Positions 11,998-23,296 of a DNA stretch of 64,000 nt are shown piece by piece. The notes below the pieces were generated by a model that saw nothing but the letters and a program-made list of their open reading frames with translations, searched no databases and had not been told where the DNA came from. This stretch comes from Paramecium octaurelia (lineage: Eukaryota; Ciliophora; Oligohymenophorea; Peniculida; Parameciidae): assembly GCA_905182995.1 (NCBI GenBank), contig CAJJDP010000176.1, positions 1 to 64,000 of the forward strand, written 5' to 3'. A program made the position numbers and the translations under genes. Within the stretch, counting starts at the first letter, position 1; every line of letters starts with the position of its first letter.

Positions 11998-12504
11998 TAT
12001 TTAAATAATGTCCATAACATATTTATACTAACCAAAACAACATATTATTTCATTATATCTCTAGAATCCATTATTTAATATCGAGAATTATATTTATGTT
12101 TTAGTTTAGATACGCCATAAAGGCCATCGCTACTTCTATTTTGGCGACCCCTGAGAGCAAGCTTAGAGATTCACTCATTATTTAACTACATTTACTAATG
12201 CTAAACTTTGCATTAATAAAAAATAAATAAATTAAATTGTTTTAATATGTGAGATTTAATAATCACTAACATTTATCATAGGTGTTTCTCTTCAAAATTC
12301 TTCAGATTATAAAATCATATGATATGGAAGTAGTAAATTCCCAAATATTTTATTTGGCAATAATCCTTAATTATTTCCAATAATCAAATACTAAATATAG
12401 CTATTTACATGCAAATAAATTATATAAATTCAATGTTTATATATTTATAATAGATATTTGCATTAAAGAATTTTCATTCTCTTAATATATACAAGATCAA
12501 ACAA
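11998..12504. other. AT-rich intergenic stretch
   Basis: About 500 bp of very AT-rich sequence with short ORFs only. Nothing recognisable is seen. Confidence 0.5.
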
Positions 12505-13230
12505 ATGATATTGTTTGTTATTTCTAGTACTGTAATTTCTTCCTTCATTCTGTTACTAGTAGTCCTTTTTATAGGGTTATCAGAGAAATCGTATTTAGGC
12601 AACATCGTTTAGGTAAAGAGCGATTTTAGCTTAAAAAAGAGTCTTATCCGTATTGACTGGTTTTGTTTAATAATAAATAAATTGTAGTTAAAAATACTAA
12701 AAATAATTCATAGTTTGAAATCCTCTAAGGAAGAAGGTAAATAGCAAGAGAATTCTTCAGAAATATTTGAATCTTAACTCAAATTTTCACATTCTTAAAT
12801 GATAAACGAAGAGTCTTTATTAAGGTGTTTAAGCTCTTTTCTGAGGCTATCAAAATTTTCCTTTCTGGCCGGATAAATGATGATAAATCTTAAGGGTTAG
12901 TCTTTTGTATAGGCTCTAGACGCGTTTTCTATTTATAAATAATTTTCTTGGGATGTAACCTAGCTATCATTTCTTGGTGATAACTCGTTTCTTCTAGTTA
13001 TTTCTGAATTAGATATTGAGAGCATTGATTTGCAGGAACATGTCTAACCCATTAATAATTTTATTTATATTAATATTTCTAAATATTTTCTTCTAAAAAG
13101 CCACAATAAATCCTTAATTTTATTTAATTAGTATTTACTTCGATATTAAATTAACGCAACCATAATTCTAAATATAGTTTTCCTAGATTTTATGAATTCT
13201 TTATATAAACTCCCTCAGAATCTAAAATGA
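12505..13230 (+). CDS. Possible single-pass membrane protein, 241 aa
   Basis: An intronless frame of 241 codons from ATG 12505 to TGA 13228, readable only with TAA/TAG as Gln. The N-terminus is strongly hydrophobic (MILFVISSTVISSFILLLVVLFIG), a signal anchor. A basic segment follows, then a Ser/Glu/Gln-rich stretch (SSKEEGKQQENSSEIFESQ). The C-terminal half is Leu/Phe/Asn-rich. No family is recognised. GC content here is higher than in the flanks, which supports coding. TGA-free frames of this length do occur by chance in AT-rich DNA, so confidence is limited. Confidence 0.4.
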
Positions 13231-14251
13231 TTAGATTAGTTAATAACGACACCCAAAATTCAAAATTCTTAAGTTAAAGATTCCACACACCAAAGATTTA
13301 CCAACCCTAAATTTAAATAAAAATACCAGAATTTTAATTAATAATAGTACAATATATAAGAAAGAATGAAAAAGTTATAATTGATTAAAACACTTTATAT
13401 TAGAAAGAATATAATTAAATAAAATAATTATAAGTAAATTTAGTCTAGAAAGAAAGATACTCATAAACTATATTAAAGTTTCAGATTAGATTAACAAAAT
13501 TACATACATTAAGTGTTTTACAGTTATAGATCTTGTTTCAAATTAATGGTTAATAATAATAGTAACAATTGAAATTGTGGTTAATTCATTATTTTTGCCA
13601 ATAAAATATAAAAATAAAAATGAATTTATACATCACAAATAATTTAAATAACTATTGAACATTCATTTTATATGAAGATAAATGATTATTTAACAGAAAA
13701 ACAATCATAATACATATTCAATAGAAATAATTAACAGAATAATCCCCTAATTAATTATTTAAATTGTCTTGGTGATTAAAATGAAACCATGATTAGAAAC
13801 TATAATTATGGTCTTCTAGTATATCAATTATTCTTATGATCTCAAAATTTCAATTTATACTCCACCTGTTCTCATTTGCAATAATTACAATAAATAGATA
13901 TCGGTTATCAAATTTCATTAACCTAAAATTTACAAAAATTATTATGAATACGTTTTACTGTGTAAACTAAGTGAGGATTGATGCGAAAATACATATTTAA
14001 CAGAGGATAATTCTGAAAGACAATTAAGAAATTTAATTAAAAATATTCCAAATTCATACTTTGCTAATAAAAGGAAAATCGATCATCATCTGTTATCATT
14101 ATCAGAGAATGACTGATTTAATTTACAAATTTGAATTTGAGATCTTTGAAGATAGTAGCCTTGTTCAAAACCTCAGGCAGAAAATGAACTTTCTTTTGAT
14201 AAATAAAATAAATTATTATTATAGCTAATTTATTAACATACCATAAACTTA
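13231..14251. other. AT-rich region without a convincing gene
   Basis: About 1 kb with very low GC. A TGA-free plus-strand frame starts near 13944 and runs into the next gene in another frame. Its composition (Ile, Lys, Asn runs) does not persuade me that it is coding. Confidence 0.4.
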
Positions 14252-14563
14252 ATGGGCTGCAACGCATAAAAAATAAAGACTAAAACAAGGGATTAACAGA
14301 TAGAAACCAATCCAAATATTAAATGCTAGAATCAATAAAGCAAAATATTAGAAACTGAGCAAAAGGTGGATAGACTAAATAGTGAAATACAATGTCCCCA
14401 CTCTCCTTAGATCGGAAGGAAGCTGAAACATATGGCAAGCAGTGACGAACTTCAAAAGTATCTTACTAAAAGGTAGAGCAATACTTAAAGTCCATTTAAG
14501 TATATTAAGAACTCTCCAGAACAAAGGAGAAAGCTATCATTGATGAACAGCCCTTAATTGTGA
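14252..14563 (+). CDS. Small Met-Gly-Cys protein A (103 aa), likely myristoylated/palmitoylated
   Basis: Intronless 103-codon frame from ATG 14252 to TGA 14561. The product begins MGCNAQKIKTKTRDQQ, the classical context for N-myristoylation of Gly2 with palmitoylation of Cys3. The rest is hydrophilic and Lys/Gln-rich, with a short helical part (ILETEQKVDRLNSEI) and a Ser-Pro/basic C-terminus (FKYIKNSPEQRRKLSLMNSP) that looks like a phosphorylation-prone tail. No family is known to me. It faces a second Met-Gly-Cys gene whose stop lies 114 bp away (convergent). The role is inferred only: a small peripheral membrane protein. Confidence 0.6.
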
Positions 14564-14677
14564 TTTAATGATTATTATTCTTTGTATTAGATCACATTTC
14601 AACTTTCTTATAAAATTAGAATGATTTACTCAATTTTTATTGATTCTTAATTAAAGTGACATAATATACATATATAA

Positions 14678-14989
14678 TCATTACAAAGATCTTCTTTAGA
14701 GTGGTTGAGAAACCGAATCTATTTAAAAAAGAGTGGTAGACTTTGACATATCAACTATTTGGTCTGCGATTCTTGAGCTTCCTAAATTGTTAGATCAAAA
14801 TATACGTGTAGATGTTATTATAGTATTAGGTGATGATGTAGTCGTTCTTTTGTGATGTCCCAATTGTTGTTTGAGATGTTTCTCGATATTTTACTATATG
14901 TCTGTTAACTAGTGCTGATTCCTTGCAATTTTTCTTTGAGGTTTCAATTAAGGCTCATTGATAGAAAGATTTGAAGGAGTACAACCCAT
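14678..14989 (-). CDS. Small Met-Gly-Cys protein B (95 aa)
   Basis: ATG at 14989 begins MGCTPSNLSINEPQLKPQRK. A 24 bp GT...AG intron (14782-14805) joins ..NTIITSTR to SSRIADQIVDMSKS.., and the spliced frame is exactly 96 codons to TGA 14678. Like its convergent neighbour it has Gly2-Cys3, a hydrophilic Gln/Lys/His-rich body and a Ser/Arg C-terminus (QPLQRRSLQ). The presence of a Paramecium-size intron whose removal restores an open frame is good evidence of a real gene. Dual acylation and membrane attachment are predicted, not shown. Confidence 0.6.
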
Positions 14990-15501
14990 TTAGAAAATAT
15001 TAAATCAAATAAATAATACTTCATTTATACTCATTAAAACAAACATATGAATATATATTTATACTTATTTTCGGCTTTTATGTCTTAATGCTTCATTTTT
15101 TTGAAATTTAATTTATTCATCGAGTATTTTACCATTTTCGAAATTTGACTAATTGTTATTTCAATATGGCCTGTTAATTATATTTATAATTAATAAATAA
15201 AATGTTTTAATCATGAGGGACATTTTTAATTATATTTTTTTTATTTGATTATTAAGAAGAAATTGAGGGAGAGATATTAAAAATTATTTAATTAGTAACA
15301 TTTCAAACTGCCTCACTATAGTTTTGAACTCAATTAATTATTATTAATTTTCAATTCAATGAATAGTACGATGTTATTTTTAAAAGAGTAATATCATGAT
15401 TTGTATTATTAATTTATGAGGTATTATTAAAATACTGAAGAATGTTGAAAATTTCATTCCTAAGCAGCATTATTAATATTATTTTGTATTCATATTTAGG
15501 A
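14990..15501. other. AT-rich intergenic stretch
   Basis: About 500 bp, very AT-rich, between two divergently oriented small genes. Nothing recognisable is seen. Confidence 0.5.
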
Positions 15502-15804
15502 ATGGGCTGTGTGGGTTAAAAATAGAATCGAAATCAATAACAAAATAAATTTCCATTACATCGGCAATCAATCTCAGTTTCACATTCAAATCGAAAATTT
15601 TGTATTGAGTCGCCATTTTCGACTGATCCTAAACAATAAATTTAGCTATATAGATCCATCGACATCACAAAGGATGAGGAATTTATTTTAAAGAGTGATA
15701 AGAAGTTCATCTCGAAAAATCAAGACTCTCCAACCACAACTCCAAAGTTTAATCAAAATCTTCAATTTGCCTTAGGAAATCGTAAAAATAAAATTGTTCT
15801 GTGA
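15502..15804 (+). CDS. Small Met-Gly-Cys protein C (100 aa)
   Basis: Intronless frame of 100 codons from ATG 15502 (MGCVGQKQNRNQQQNKFPLH) to TGA 15802. It has the same design as the two genes to the left: Gly2-Cys3, then a basic, Gln/Asn/Ser-rich body with Lys-rich patches (SDKKFISKNQ) and SPTTTPKF. There is no TM segment. Several Gln codons are TAA or TAG. Family unknown. Three such genes within 1.6 kb suggest a local family, though beyond the first residues I see no clear pairwise identity. Confidence 0.55.
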
Positions 15805-16586
15805 AAAAATTAGGAAATACTCAGTAAATTTATTGATAATTTATATTTTTTATATGTTGTTTAATATATATTTTTACTAATAAACTAAATAGAATGCTCA
15901 TATTACTAATTATTAAGAAAACCTAAAAAAGGATGGCACTTCTAATAAGAGTCAATATAATTACAAATATGTCTGATTTATTGAACCTAAGATCCGTATA
16001 AAATCAAGGTGCATTCACTTAATTCAAAGATTGACTCCAAATACTCAAAGAAATCTTAATTGAATGATTCAATTTTTATAAGTAAGATAGCCTGCTGTGA
16101 TTATTATTTGAGCAATTCATTTTATAATTAACTCATTTTCTTATTTAAATAAACGGAGTCAATGTTCAATGCTGAATAGTGATCAAAATTAATATGCAAA
16201 TAAGGTTTTTGATTATTCTCCAATTATTACTGTAAACTCAATGGCAGAGTATTATTTGTAAAATAAATTCCTTTGGTTTTATTGAATGGAACACTCAGCT
16301 CTTAAATATTGGTATTGGATGGTATTTCAATCAAATCTAATTCACTAAATATGTTGGCAAGTTTGTTAGTTTATTTGAATTGACTCATCAACTAAATTTA
16401 ATTCATTAACACAACGAGGGCAAAAAGGCATATGATAATGGTCTTAGAAGTTAATTTCTCTTCGAATTACAATTGGGACTTGTTGAGAAGTATAAAGGTT
16501 ATAAAGACAAGGGTTGTGAGAGCTATGAAAAATAAAACAGAATAAAACATTTGTTAATTTAATTAAATTTATCGAACTTTGAATAC
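15805..16586. other. AT-rich region, possible gene relic
   Basis: About 780 bp. A TGA-free plus-strand segment at about 16415-16545 reads NEGKKAYDNGLRSQ..LQLGLVEKYKGYKDKGCESYEKQ, with coding-like composition but no start, and it runs on into the next gene's start region. It could be a decayed exon. The rest shows nothing. Confidence 0.35.
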
Positions 16587-18298
16587 ATGAGAACAACTCC
16601 TAATAGTGTCAAAGAAACTGCTTCAAAAACCTCAACTCAGGATTACAAAAAATAATAATCATAACCTGTATGTGATTTAAAATATTATAAAGACTGTTAG
16701 CATACCAGAATCTAGTTAATTATTTCACATTCCTTAAAAATACTGTCATCAACGCTTTAAACCACAACCAACTACATCCAAATCTATTGAGGAAAAGAGA
16801 TGCAAAGTCAATAAAACTAATCTATCTGAATTGAATAATCGTACAAATAGCAGTTCGAAAAGTCGTATTTCTGGTTTCACAAGCAATCAATTGGAAGATG
16901 ATTCTTTGTATAATTCCTAGAATGCACTTAAATTAAAGAAAATAATAGGTGATTCCTAGGTTTATAACACTAACCTCTTTGTGTATTAATTTCATAATAA
17001 TCCTTTTTAGTTCTAAATCCAATCTAACTTGTGATTCTTCCAGTCCAGGAGCCAGACAAAACAAATCAGCTTATAAAAAATCAGCAGATTTCGATATCAC
17101 TCAATTGAACATGTTAAGAGAAAAGTCTTTGATGCAGAAAAAGGGTTAGTCATAATAGGTTGGTCAATAAAAAGAATTGATAGATTCATTTCTAAACCTA
17201 GACAAACAGATTTAAGGGGCCACATTGGAATAACAGAAGAAATAGCAATATTTAAAGTAAAGGGGATTATGGGATCCATTTAAAGATCTGTTTATTAAAT
17301 AATTTGCCAGAACTCCTGTATAATTTAAGAGTGTCTTCAATTAGTTGTAAGTATAAGTGAGGGAAATAGAATAGTAATGGTCAGATATCATAATGTAAAT
17401 TGCAAACAATTTATTTGAATTATTTTAAAATTCTGCAATTCTGATGGCTTATGAGTAGGATTTGAAGTTGAATGAAATGATCGAATAAATGAGAAGGGAA
17501 AGAGATATTTGGCAGAATAACTTTAAGTCTCTTGAATAAGAAAGAGATATTCTCTTGGAGACTGTTTCTCAATTAAAACAAACATTAGAAAAAGAGAGAC
17601 CCTCCCCATTCAAATCAGATAGTAAATAAAAGGATTTTGATTCTGCAGACATTCCCTAGTTAAAAGAAATGATTAATATAATGCAATCAAAAATTTCAGA
17701 AATGTCTGAAAAAGAATCAAAATTAATTAAGTTAGTATTAGCCATTCGTAGATCAGGAATTGATATAGAGAAGATATATAATGAAGAAGTTTTAAATGAA
17801 GACTCTTTATCGGAGCAAAATAATCATTCAAATAGAGAAAAAAAGTAAATTATTTATTTATATATTAGATCTTTGATTACTAGAATTGAAAGAAGTTTTC
17901 ACGATGCTGATAATTCAGTTGTTAATGATTCAGATGAATCAAGTTTTTAATATAATGGAAGACTCGATGATGAAAGCATTATTGAAAGTATTAGAAGGTT
18001 TGAAAACAGGAATTAAAATAGTGCTTATGCAACAGAAAGTAAGAGTTCGATAAAAATGAAGATAGATTTATCGAAATGTAATTAGTAATAGCAAAAATTG
18101 CAATAATTGTAATAGTTGTAATAGTAATAACAATAAAAAAAAATTTAACAGTAACTTTAATAATAAAATATGAACAAATTAAAAATTCCTGATTAGGAAG
18201 GGATAGGATTTCATTAAGAATTTATGTTGAAATTTAATGAGTTTTCTGAAAGCTGGAGAGTTTAGGTATTGAAGGATGAAAAGAGAACTAAATCTTGA
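16587..18298 (+). CDS. Gln-rich coiled-coil protein (544 aa)
   Basis: Three short introns (25 bp after KKQQSQP, 28 bp after YNTNLFV, 24 bp after NREKK) give exactly 545 codons from ATG 16587 to TGA 18296. The N-terminal ~130 residues are Ser/Thr/Lys/Asn-rich and probably disordered. The middle is heptad-rich coiled coil (LKLNEMIEQMRRERDIWQNN, KSLEQERDILLETVSQLKQ, LKEMINIMQSKISEMSEKES). An acidic stretch follows, then a poly-Gln block (QQQQKLQQLQQLQQQQQKK) near residue 490, encoded mostly by TAA and TAG. No enzymatic domain is seen. It is probably a structural or scaffold protein. It converges on the ubiquitin protease gene with 74 bp between stops. Confidence 0.75.
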
Positions 18299-18372
18299 TT
18301 TTTTATATATTTAACTAAATTTTGATATATTAACATATATAAATTCAAAAATAAAGACAGAATTTGCTTTAC

Positions 18373-20292
18373 TCAGATTGCTTCATAAAAGATTATGTAT
18401 GCTCCTTTATCAGTTAAATGCCTACTTTTTTTGTCGATGGTAACAACATCGTCATCAAATTCATACCATTCATTTTATCTTTTAGTATAAGCCTTATAAT
18501 GACCGCTATTTATTTGTCCTTAATGTGAGACTAGACCCTTTAGTTTATACTCAGGATTAACAACATTTTCAGTGCAAAACCTACAATTATAAAATAGAAT
18601 TACTCCTTAATATTTAAGATTTCTGGATATGATATCTCATTTTAAATCTTTTGATTCCTTGGAACTTAAGCAAATCTTTTCAGATGAATAATAAGAAACT
18701 AGGGTTTGTGAGTAATTTGAAGTTATCTTAAGAGAAATTTGTTTTTATATTGGCAAAGATTGCATTACCAATCATTGAAAATTTGTTCCTCTCGAAAATA
18801 ATTCTTCATACAATCGATTAATTTGATTTCTTATAATCCAGGAGTATTTTATATGGGTAAGTTAAGATCCAGGATAGGATCATAAACTTCACATGTTTTT
18901 TTACATTTGAGACAGTAATTTTTATTTGAAATTTGTCCAGCAAATAGCTCGGTTACAACATCTGGATTTCTCCCAATATAGGTGTCCCATGCCTCTGTTG
19001 CAGATACATTTTCTTACTTTTCAGAATTTTTCTTACCAATCAATTCCTCTTAAATTTGTGATAAAATAAATAATAGAAATTCATGTGAATCTTACTATTA
19101 AGTAGGTTTAAATTTCTATTGGCAAATAAATGACAGTAGATCCAAATTTATGGACTATCCAGGAATAGTTCCTTAAATTAATCTAATCAGATCTTAACAG
19201 GCTGAAGTAAATTGGTTATTTTATTATTTTTGGATCTTTAGAATTTTACGAATAAATTTGGGAATACTTAACAAACATTGTAGAGCAGCATTCATGTAGC
19301 AATTATACTTTGGATTATGAAAACCTATGATCGGCAATTCCGTTGGAACCTTTGAAAAAATTTTAATTTTTTTCGTTTATCCAGTTAGGTTCCAATCAAG
19401 GAGGTTACCTGATGCAGTTTTATCGATATCGTCAATGTTGTTGCTTGATAGTTTAAAATCAACAAGAGGGTCTCTTGATTGCCTTATTGGTAGAATTGTT
19501 GTAGCAGTTACATGAGTCGCCCCATCGTTTAGAAGTTCTAGCTAGGTTCCAATTTGAAGAGGTAGCATACCGTTAGGCTCATTGCCTGTCTTATCGATTG
19601 GCTGGACTTCTAAGCATTCTTTATCATTAACTCTATGTGATTCTTAAATTTCATTTTACGGAGACTCAAATTTTGCATTATCTAAATCTATAGTTATTGT
19701 GGGTCCACCCCCGTAAAGTAAATGTACAAACTTCCAAGCTCTTTCATTTATAAGTGAGTAATGCCTTTCTGGTTGAATTCCAGGAAGTAATTGTGGATCG
19801 TTGTCTATTGTAATATGTATCGTATCCTGTGTCCTGTGATCATCGGTCAATATTTTGTTATTGTTTATTTCCTTTGGTATAGCTTTCTTCATTCCTCCCA
19901 GAAATCCAGTATACTGAACAGCCCAACGATATTCAATAAAATAAACAATAGGCAGATCTTCTGCGAGTAAGCCATTCACAAACAATTTCTCTAAAACGAC
20001 ACTGCCTATATGTAAGAGAATACCTTTCTTTGACCTATCCTAATTCTCGATAGGCTTTAATTTGGTTTACAACGTTTAAAATTTCTTTATGACTATCTTC
20101 AGTTTGGTTAGCTTCATTTGAGTTCTGCTTTAAAATTTGATCCTGGTCTGGGTTTTAAGCCTTTTCATCTTAATGATTTTCTTTACTGAAAGATCTCACC
20201 TCTGAATCGTTAAGGGTAGCTTGTCTAAATAAAATTAATAAATGGGTATTGTACTTGGCTCTTTTATTCTTCGTTTTACAACAAATAAACAT
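18373..20292 (-). CDS. Ubiquitin-specific protease (C19) with DUSP domain
   Basis: About 610 residues. An acidic, Gln-rich N-terminus is followed by a DUSP domain (KKGILLHIGS ... ERHYSLINERAWKFVHLLYGGG). The C19 peptidase fold has a Cys box GFHNPKYNCYMNAALQCLL (canonical NxGNTCYMN; the catalytic Cys is kept, the preceding Gly-Asn-Thr is changed), a finger region with CLKCKK before VYDPILDLNLPI, and a His box GHYKAYTK...WYEFDDDVV ending in IIFYEAI. The domain order is that of USP4/11/15. It removes ubiquitin from proteins. Introns of 30 bp (after RA) and 31 bp (after EILNV) are clear; the spliced total is not divisible by three, so at least one more remains unplaced. Start ATG 20292, stop TGA 18373. 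Confidence 0.85.
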
Positions 20293-20430
20293 TAAATAAT
20301 ATTAATCAACTTATCTATAAATTTAAAGGTTTAAAAATTGAATGTTCAATCAAATATGCTGGATTTTTAGCTTTCCAAAAACATATTTTTATAAATTGCT
20401 AATGCTAATTACTAAAAAATTTGAAATTAA

Positions 20431-21260
20431 ATGCGCTTCATCTTGCTTAAATTAATGAAGCTATAAATAATTTTAGTGAATATCAAATCTCCTTTCTATA
20501 ACGAAGGCGAAATAACTGGAAGTATTAAAAAGAGTAAACACTATAATATCACTACCTATATATCCTTAATCTTAAAGGATATATCCCGCTGCTTTCTATA
20601 ACGCTAATTTCCATTTGATAAAATCCTTTTTCTCGAGAGAAGATCCTTTAAAATGAAGATAAAGATGAAAATTTTATAATCAGAGCAGATAGCTATAAAT
20701 TATACAATAAAAGGATACAATTCTAAAGTATTTCTTTATGGGCCATCAATATCTGGAAATAAATGTGCATCATTGGTGATATTAAATAAATCTTGACTTA
20801 TTGCTATACATCTTACTAGATTTATTGAAGGCAAATAACTAATATCTCCTGGAAGAGATAAAGCAATGATCTTTATCTAAAGATTTCTTAAGGATGACGT
20901 TATAAGAATTGGGTCATCAGCTAAGGAAATAATTTGTTATAAGTTTTAAATCTGTCATAAATTACAAGTGGATATTATGATTTTGCAGTAATTAATCAAG
21001 AAGAATAGTAATTCATTTGGGTGTAAAATTATTATATTATAACTTAAAACAACCTTAGATTAAAAAATACATTAACGTGGCTTGAGAATGCTAGCATACA
21101 TTAATTTTAGATAGGGTTGAAGCATAATTAGGACATAAATCATTCTTTAATATTGATGAACTCGAGGAAATATTGGATATAATGTTATAAATTTAGCAAG
21201 ATCTCATTTTGTACTAATCACCAATTCTAATTTGCTTTATAATTAAGGATTGAATAAAAT
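20431..21260 (+). pseudogene. Decayed P-loop ATPase, perhaps ORC4-like
   Basis: A plus-strand open segment (20431-20793) reads ..NSKVFLYGPSISGNKC.., a P-loop in which GxGK(S/T) has become ISGNKC. It stops at TGA 20794. A second segment resumes in another frame (LIAIHLTRFIEG ... DKAMIFIQRFL), and a third (from about 21110) reads RVEAQLGHKSFFNIDELEEILDIML before another TGA near 21258. The order (P-loop, 'hLxG' after it, then R-V-E-x-x-x-G-H-K before a helix) is reminiscent of ORC4, an origin-recognition AAA+ subunit. The fragments, frame changes and damaged P-loop argue for a relic. The family call is tentative, and missed introns are the alternative. Confidence 0.35.
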
Positions 21261-22102
21261 TAATAACAGAAAATTAGTATGAAGATAGTTGGGTAATAAG
21301 TTCAAATTTTATTGCTTATTTATGATTAGAAATTAAGACTATTGATATTTGTATTGATCACCATTCTTCCTAATAGTAATTTGGTTGCAAGAAAAATAAT
21401 GGAAATTTAGGATATTTGATTTTTCTCAATTCCTGTGTTTCTTAGGAAGACTAAAATAAATAGAAGATCTATCACAGTTAACTCACTAAGTCTAGGGAAA
21501 GGAAACTGTGAGGAATAACTTCACTTAAATATATTTGGAGGCAGTGGTTTTAAATTATTTGGTAAATCAGGTTTTGGATATAAATATAGATTTTATGGGG
21601 TGTAATTAATAATTCAATGTATTTGCTTATAAAGCTTGATCATAGAAATGGATCTAAATATCATCAGAAAAAGCACAATCCCTTAGCATTATTATAAGTT
21701 TAACATTGATAGATTTATTATAATAAATCTTATAATATAGATAAAATATAATGAGTTGGAATATGAAATTAAACAAAATCTCAAAACAATGGAATTCAAT
21801 AGAGACATCTTTATCATGTGGAGTAGAATGATTAATTTTATAATATTCAAAATCTCCTTTATAATGGTAAGTGATAATTATAAATTGTTGTTTTTCTTTC
21901 AGATTTAGATGATGTAAATATGTTTTTTAAATTAATGAGTTGATTTATCTATTAAATTAGGCTTCATTTGTCCTTTAAAAACCCAAGTTAAATTATGAAA
22001 AATTGGAGGAAAATAAATAATATAATTTTCAAAACGTTTATTATTGTAGCAATGAATTTCAATCACTCTTTGATGTAAAGAATACAATTAATACAAATTT
22101 AT
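21261..22102. other. AT-rich stretch
   Basis: About 840 bp. A short TGA-free piece near 21440-21640 (RRSITVNSLSLGKGNC..) may be a further fragment of the relic to the left. Nothing else is recognised. Confidence 0.4.
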
Positions 22103-22570
22103 TCATTTTTTAATATATTCTAATTTCCATAATAAATGGTCAGTTATTGATATTCTAGTATTGTTCTCAACAAGAGTGTCCCAATCATGTCGTTTTTCAT
22201 TAATGTAAGGAACCCAAATTTTGCCCTTAAGAGGTTCATTTGGGTTGTCTATTTCTATCCCTAGTACTTTATGCTTCCAAAATTATACCGTCTAGTTTTT
22301 AGATGTAGTAATGAAATCGATCGTCAGCTGGATCGTAGAGAGAGATAAAATTTCCATCGCATTTATCCGAGACCTTTTCACTGAAGCAGATTCCATTCAT
22401 GACATTCATAATCAAATCGCTTTTCTATTTTTCATCAAAGTATTTAAATTGTTTTTCTGTCTTGTGGTCTGGATGCTGAATTCTAATCATAAACCCTTGT
22501 TTCATATCTTCTAACTGTGAATAGTGGAATTATTTACTTTTTTATTCCCATTTGAAGTTAGGCATCCCAT
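22103..22570 (-). CDS. Small Met-Gly-Cys protein D (138 aa)
   Basis: The start is ATG 22570, reading MGCLTSNGNKKLEDMKQGF. Two Paramecium-size introns, 22515-22537 (23 bp) and 22261-22288 (28 bp), restore one frame of exactly 139 codons to TGA 22103. Unlike the other Met-Gly-Cys genes this one has a folded-looking body: QHPDHKTEKQFKYFDEKQK, FISLYDPADDRFHYYIQKLDGIEI, GKIWVPYINEKRHDWDTL. Gly2 and Cys3 predict myristate and palmitate. An alternative start at ATG 22505 would lose this N-terminus, but the intron and its in-frame exon favour the longer form. No family is recognised. Confidence 0.65.
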
Positions 22571-23296
22571 TTAATTTAATATTATAAATTGAAATTATTT
22601 GTTTTAGATTGACTATTGAAGTAGAACCATTATCACTAAATTAATTAACTATTGGCCAAATCTTATCAGTATCAACTCATAACAGTCAGTACTAACAATT
22701 TAAAGAATCAAGTATAATTGAAATTTTACATAAATAATCTCATTTGAGAATAAGGCAAATGCATTCTCAAGTAACAGGATAAGGATTTAAATTAAGGAGG
22801 AAGCACTAGGTTTAAATAATCAGTTCTGATTAATTACATAGACTGAATTAGAATTATAAATGAAATAATAAATCCGAGATACATGTATGGATGGATTATA
22901 GAATATATTTAAGCAGAATCAATTAAATAAATGAGAATTTGATATTGAATTAAACAATAAGATATATTGATTAAAACTAAGAAATGAAACCTTACCTTTA
23001 ACTTTAAAAAATAGAGAAATCAATCAAAGAAAGACAATTATTGGCTCATTAAGATAGTTCTATTAAAGATAGCGCAGCAAATCTACCATGGAAAGTACCA
23101 AGTCATTTCCACGTGAAATCTATTTTTGGATATCAATTAAATATCATTCTATAAATTCAATTGTTACTTCTAAGGAAATACGAATAGATTTATCTAAGTA
23201 TTGTATTAAAATGCAAGTGAGATTATTTAGCGAATTAAACAATTGGATATATCGAATTGATAATAACCATTATTATTTTTTTATTTGATTAATAAA
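22571..23296. other. AT-rich spacer with a doubtful small ORF
   Basis: Mostly AT-rich and featureless. A TGA-free frame, ATG 22984 to TGA 23218, gives a 78-codon peptide (..IEKSIKERQLLAHQDSSIKDSAANLPWKVPSH..). It could be a small gene or a decayed exon. The promoter of the reductase gene must lie at the right end. Confidence 0.35.

Noticed and set aside
20740..20796. P-loop-like stretch first read as kinesin (GYNxxVFxYG)
   Set aside because: The following segments do not match the kinesin motor order; ORC4/AAA order fits better, and the piece is in any case broken.
23088..23288. 66-aa ORF just before the dihydropteridine reductase
   Set aside because: It has no hydrophobic, splice or family support and sits where the promoter of the reductase gene must be.
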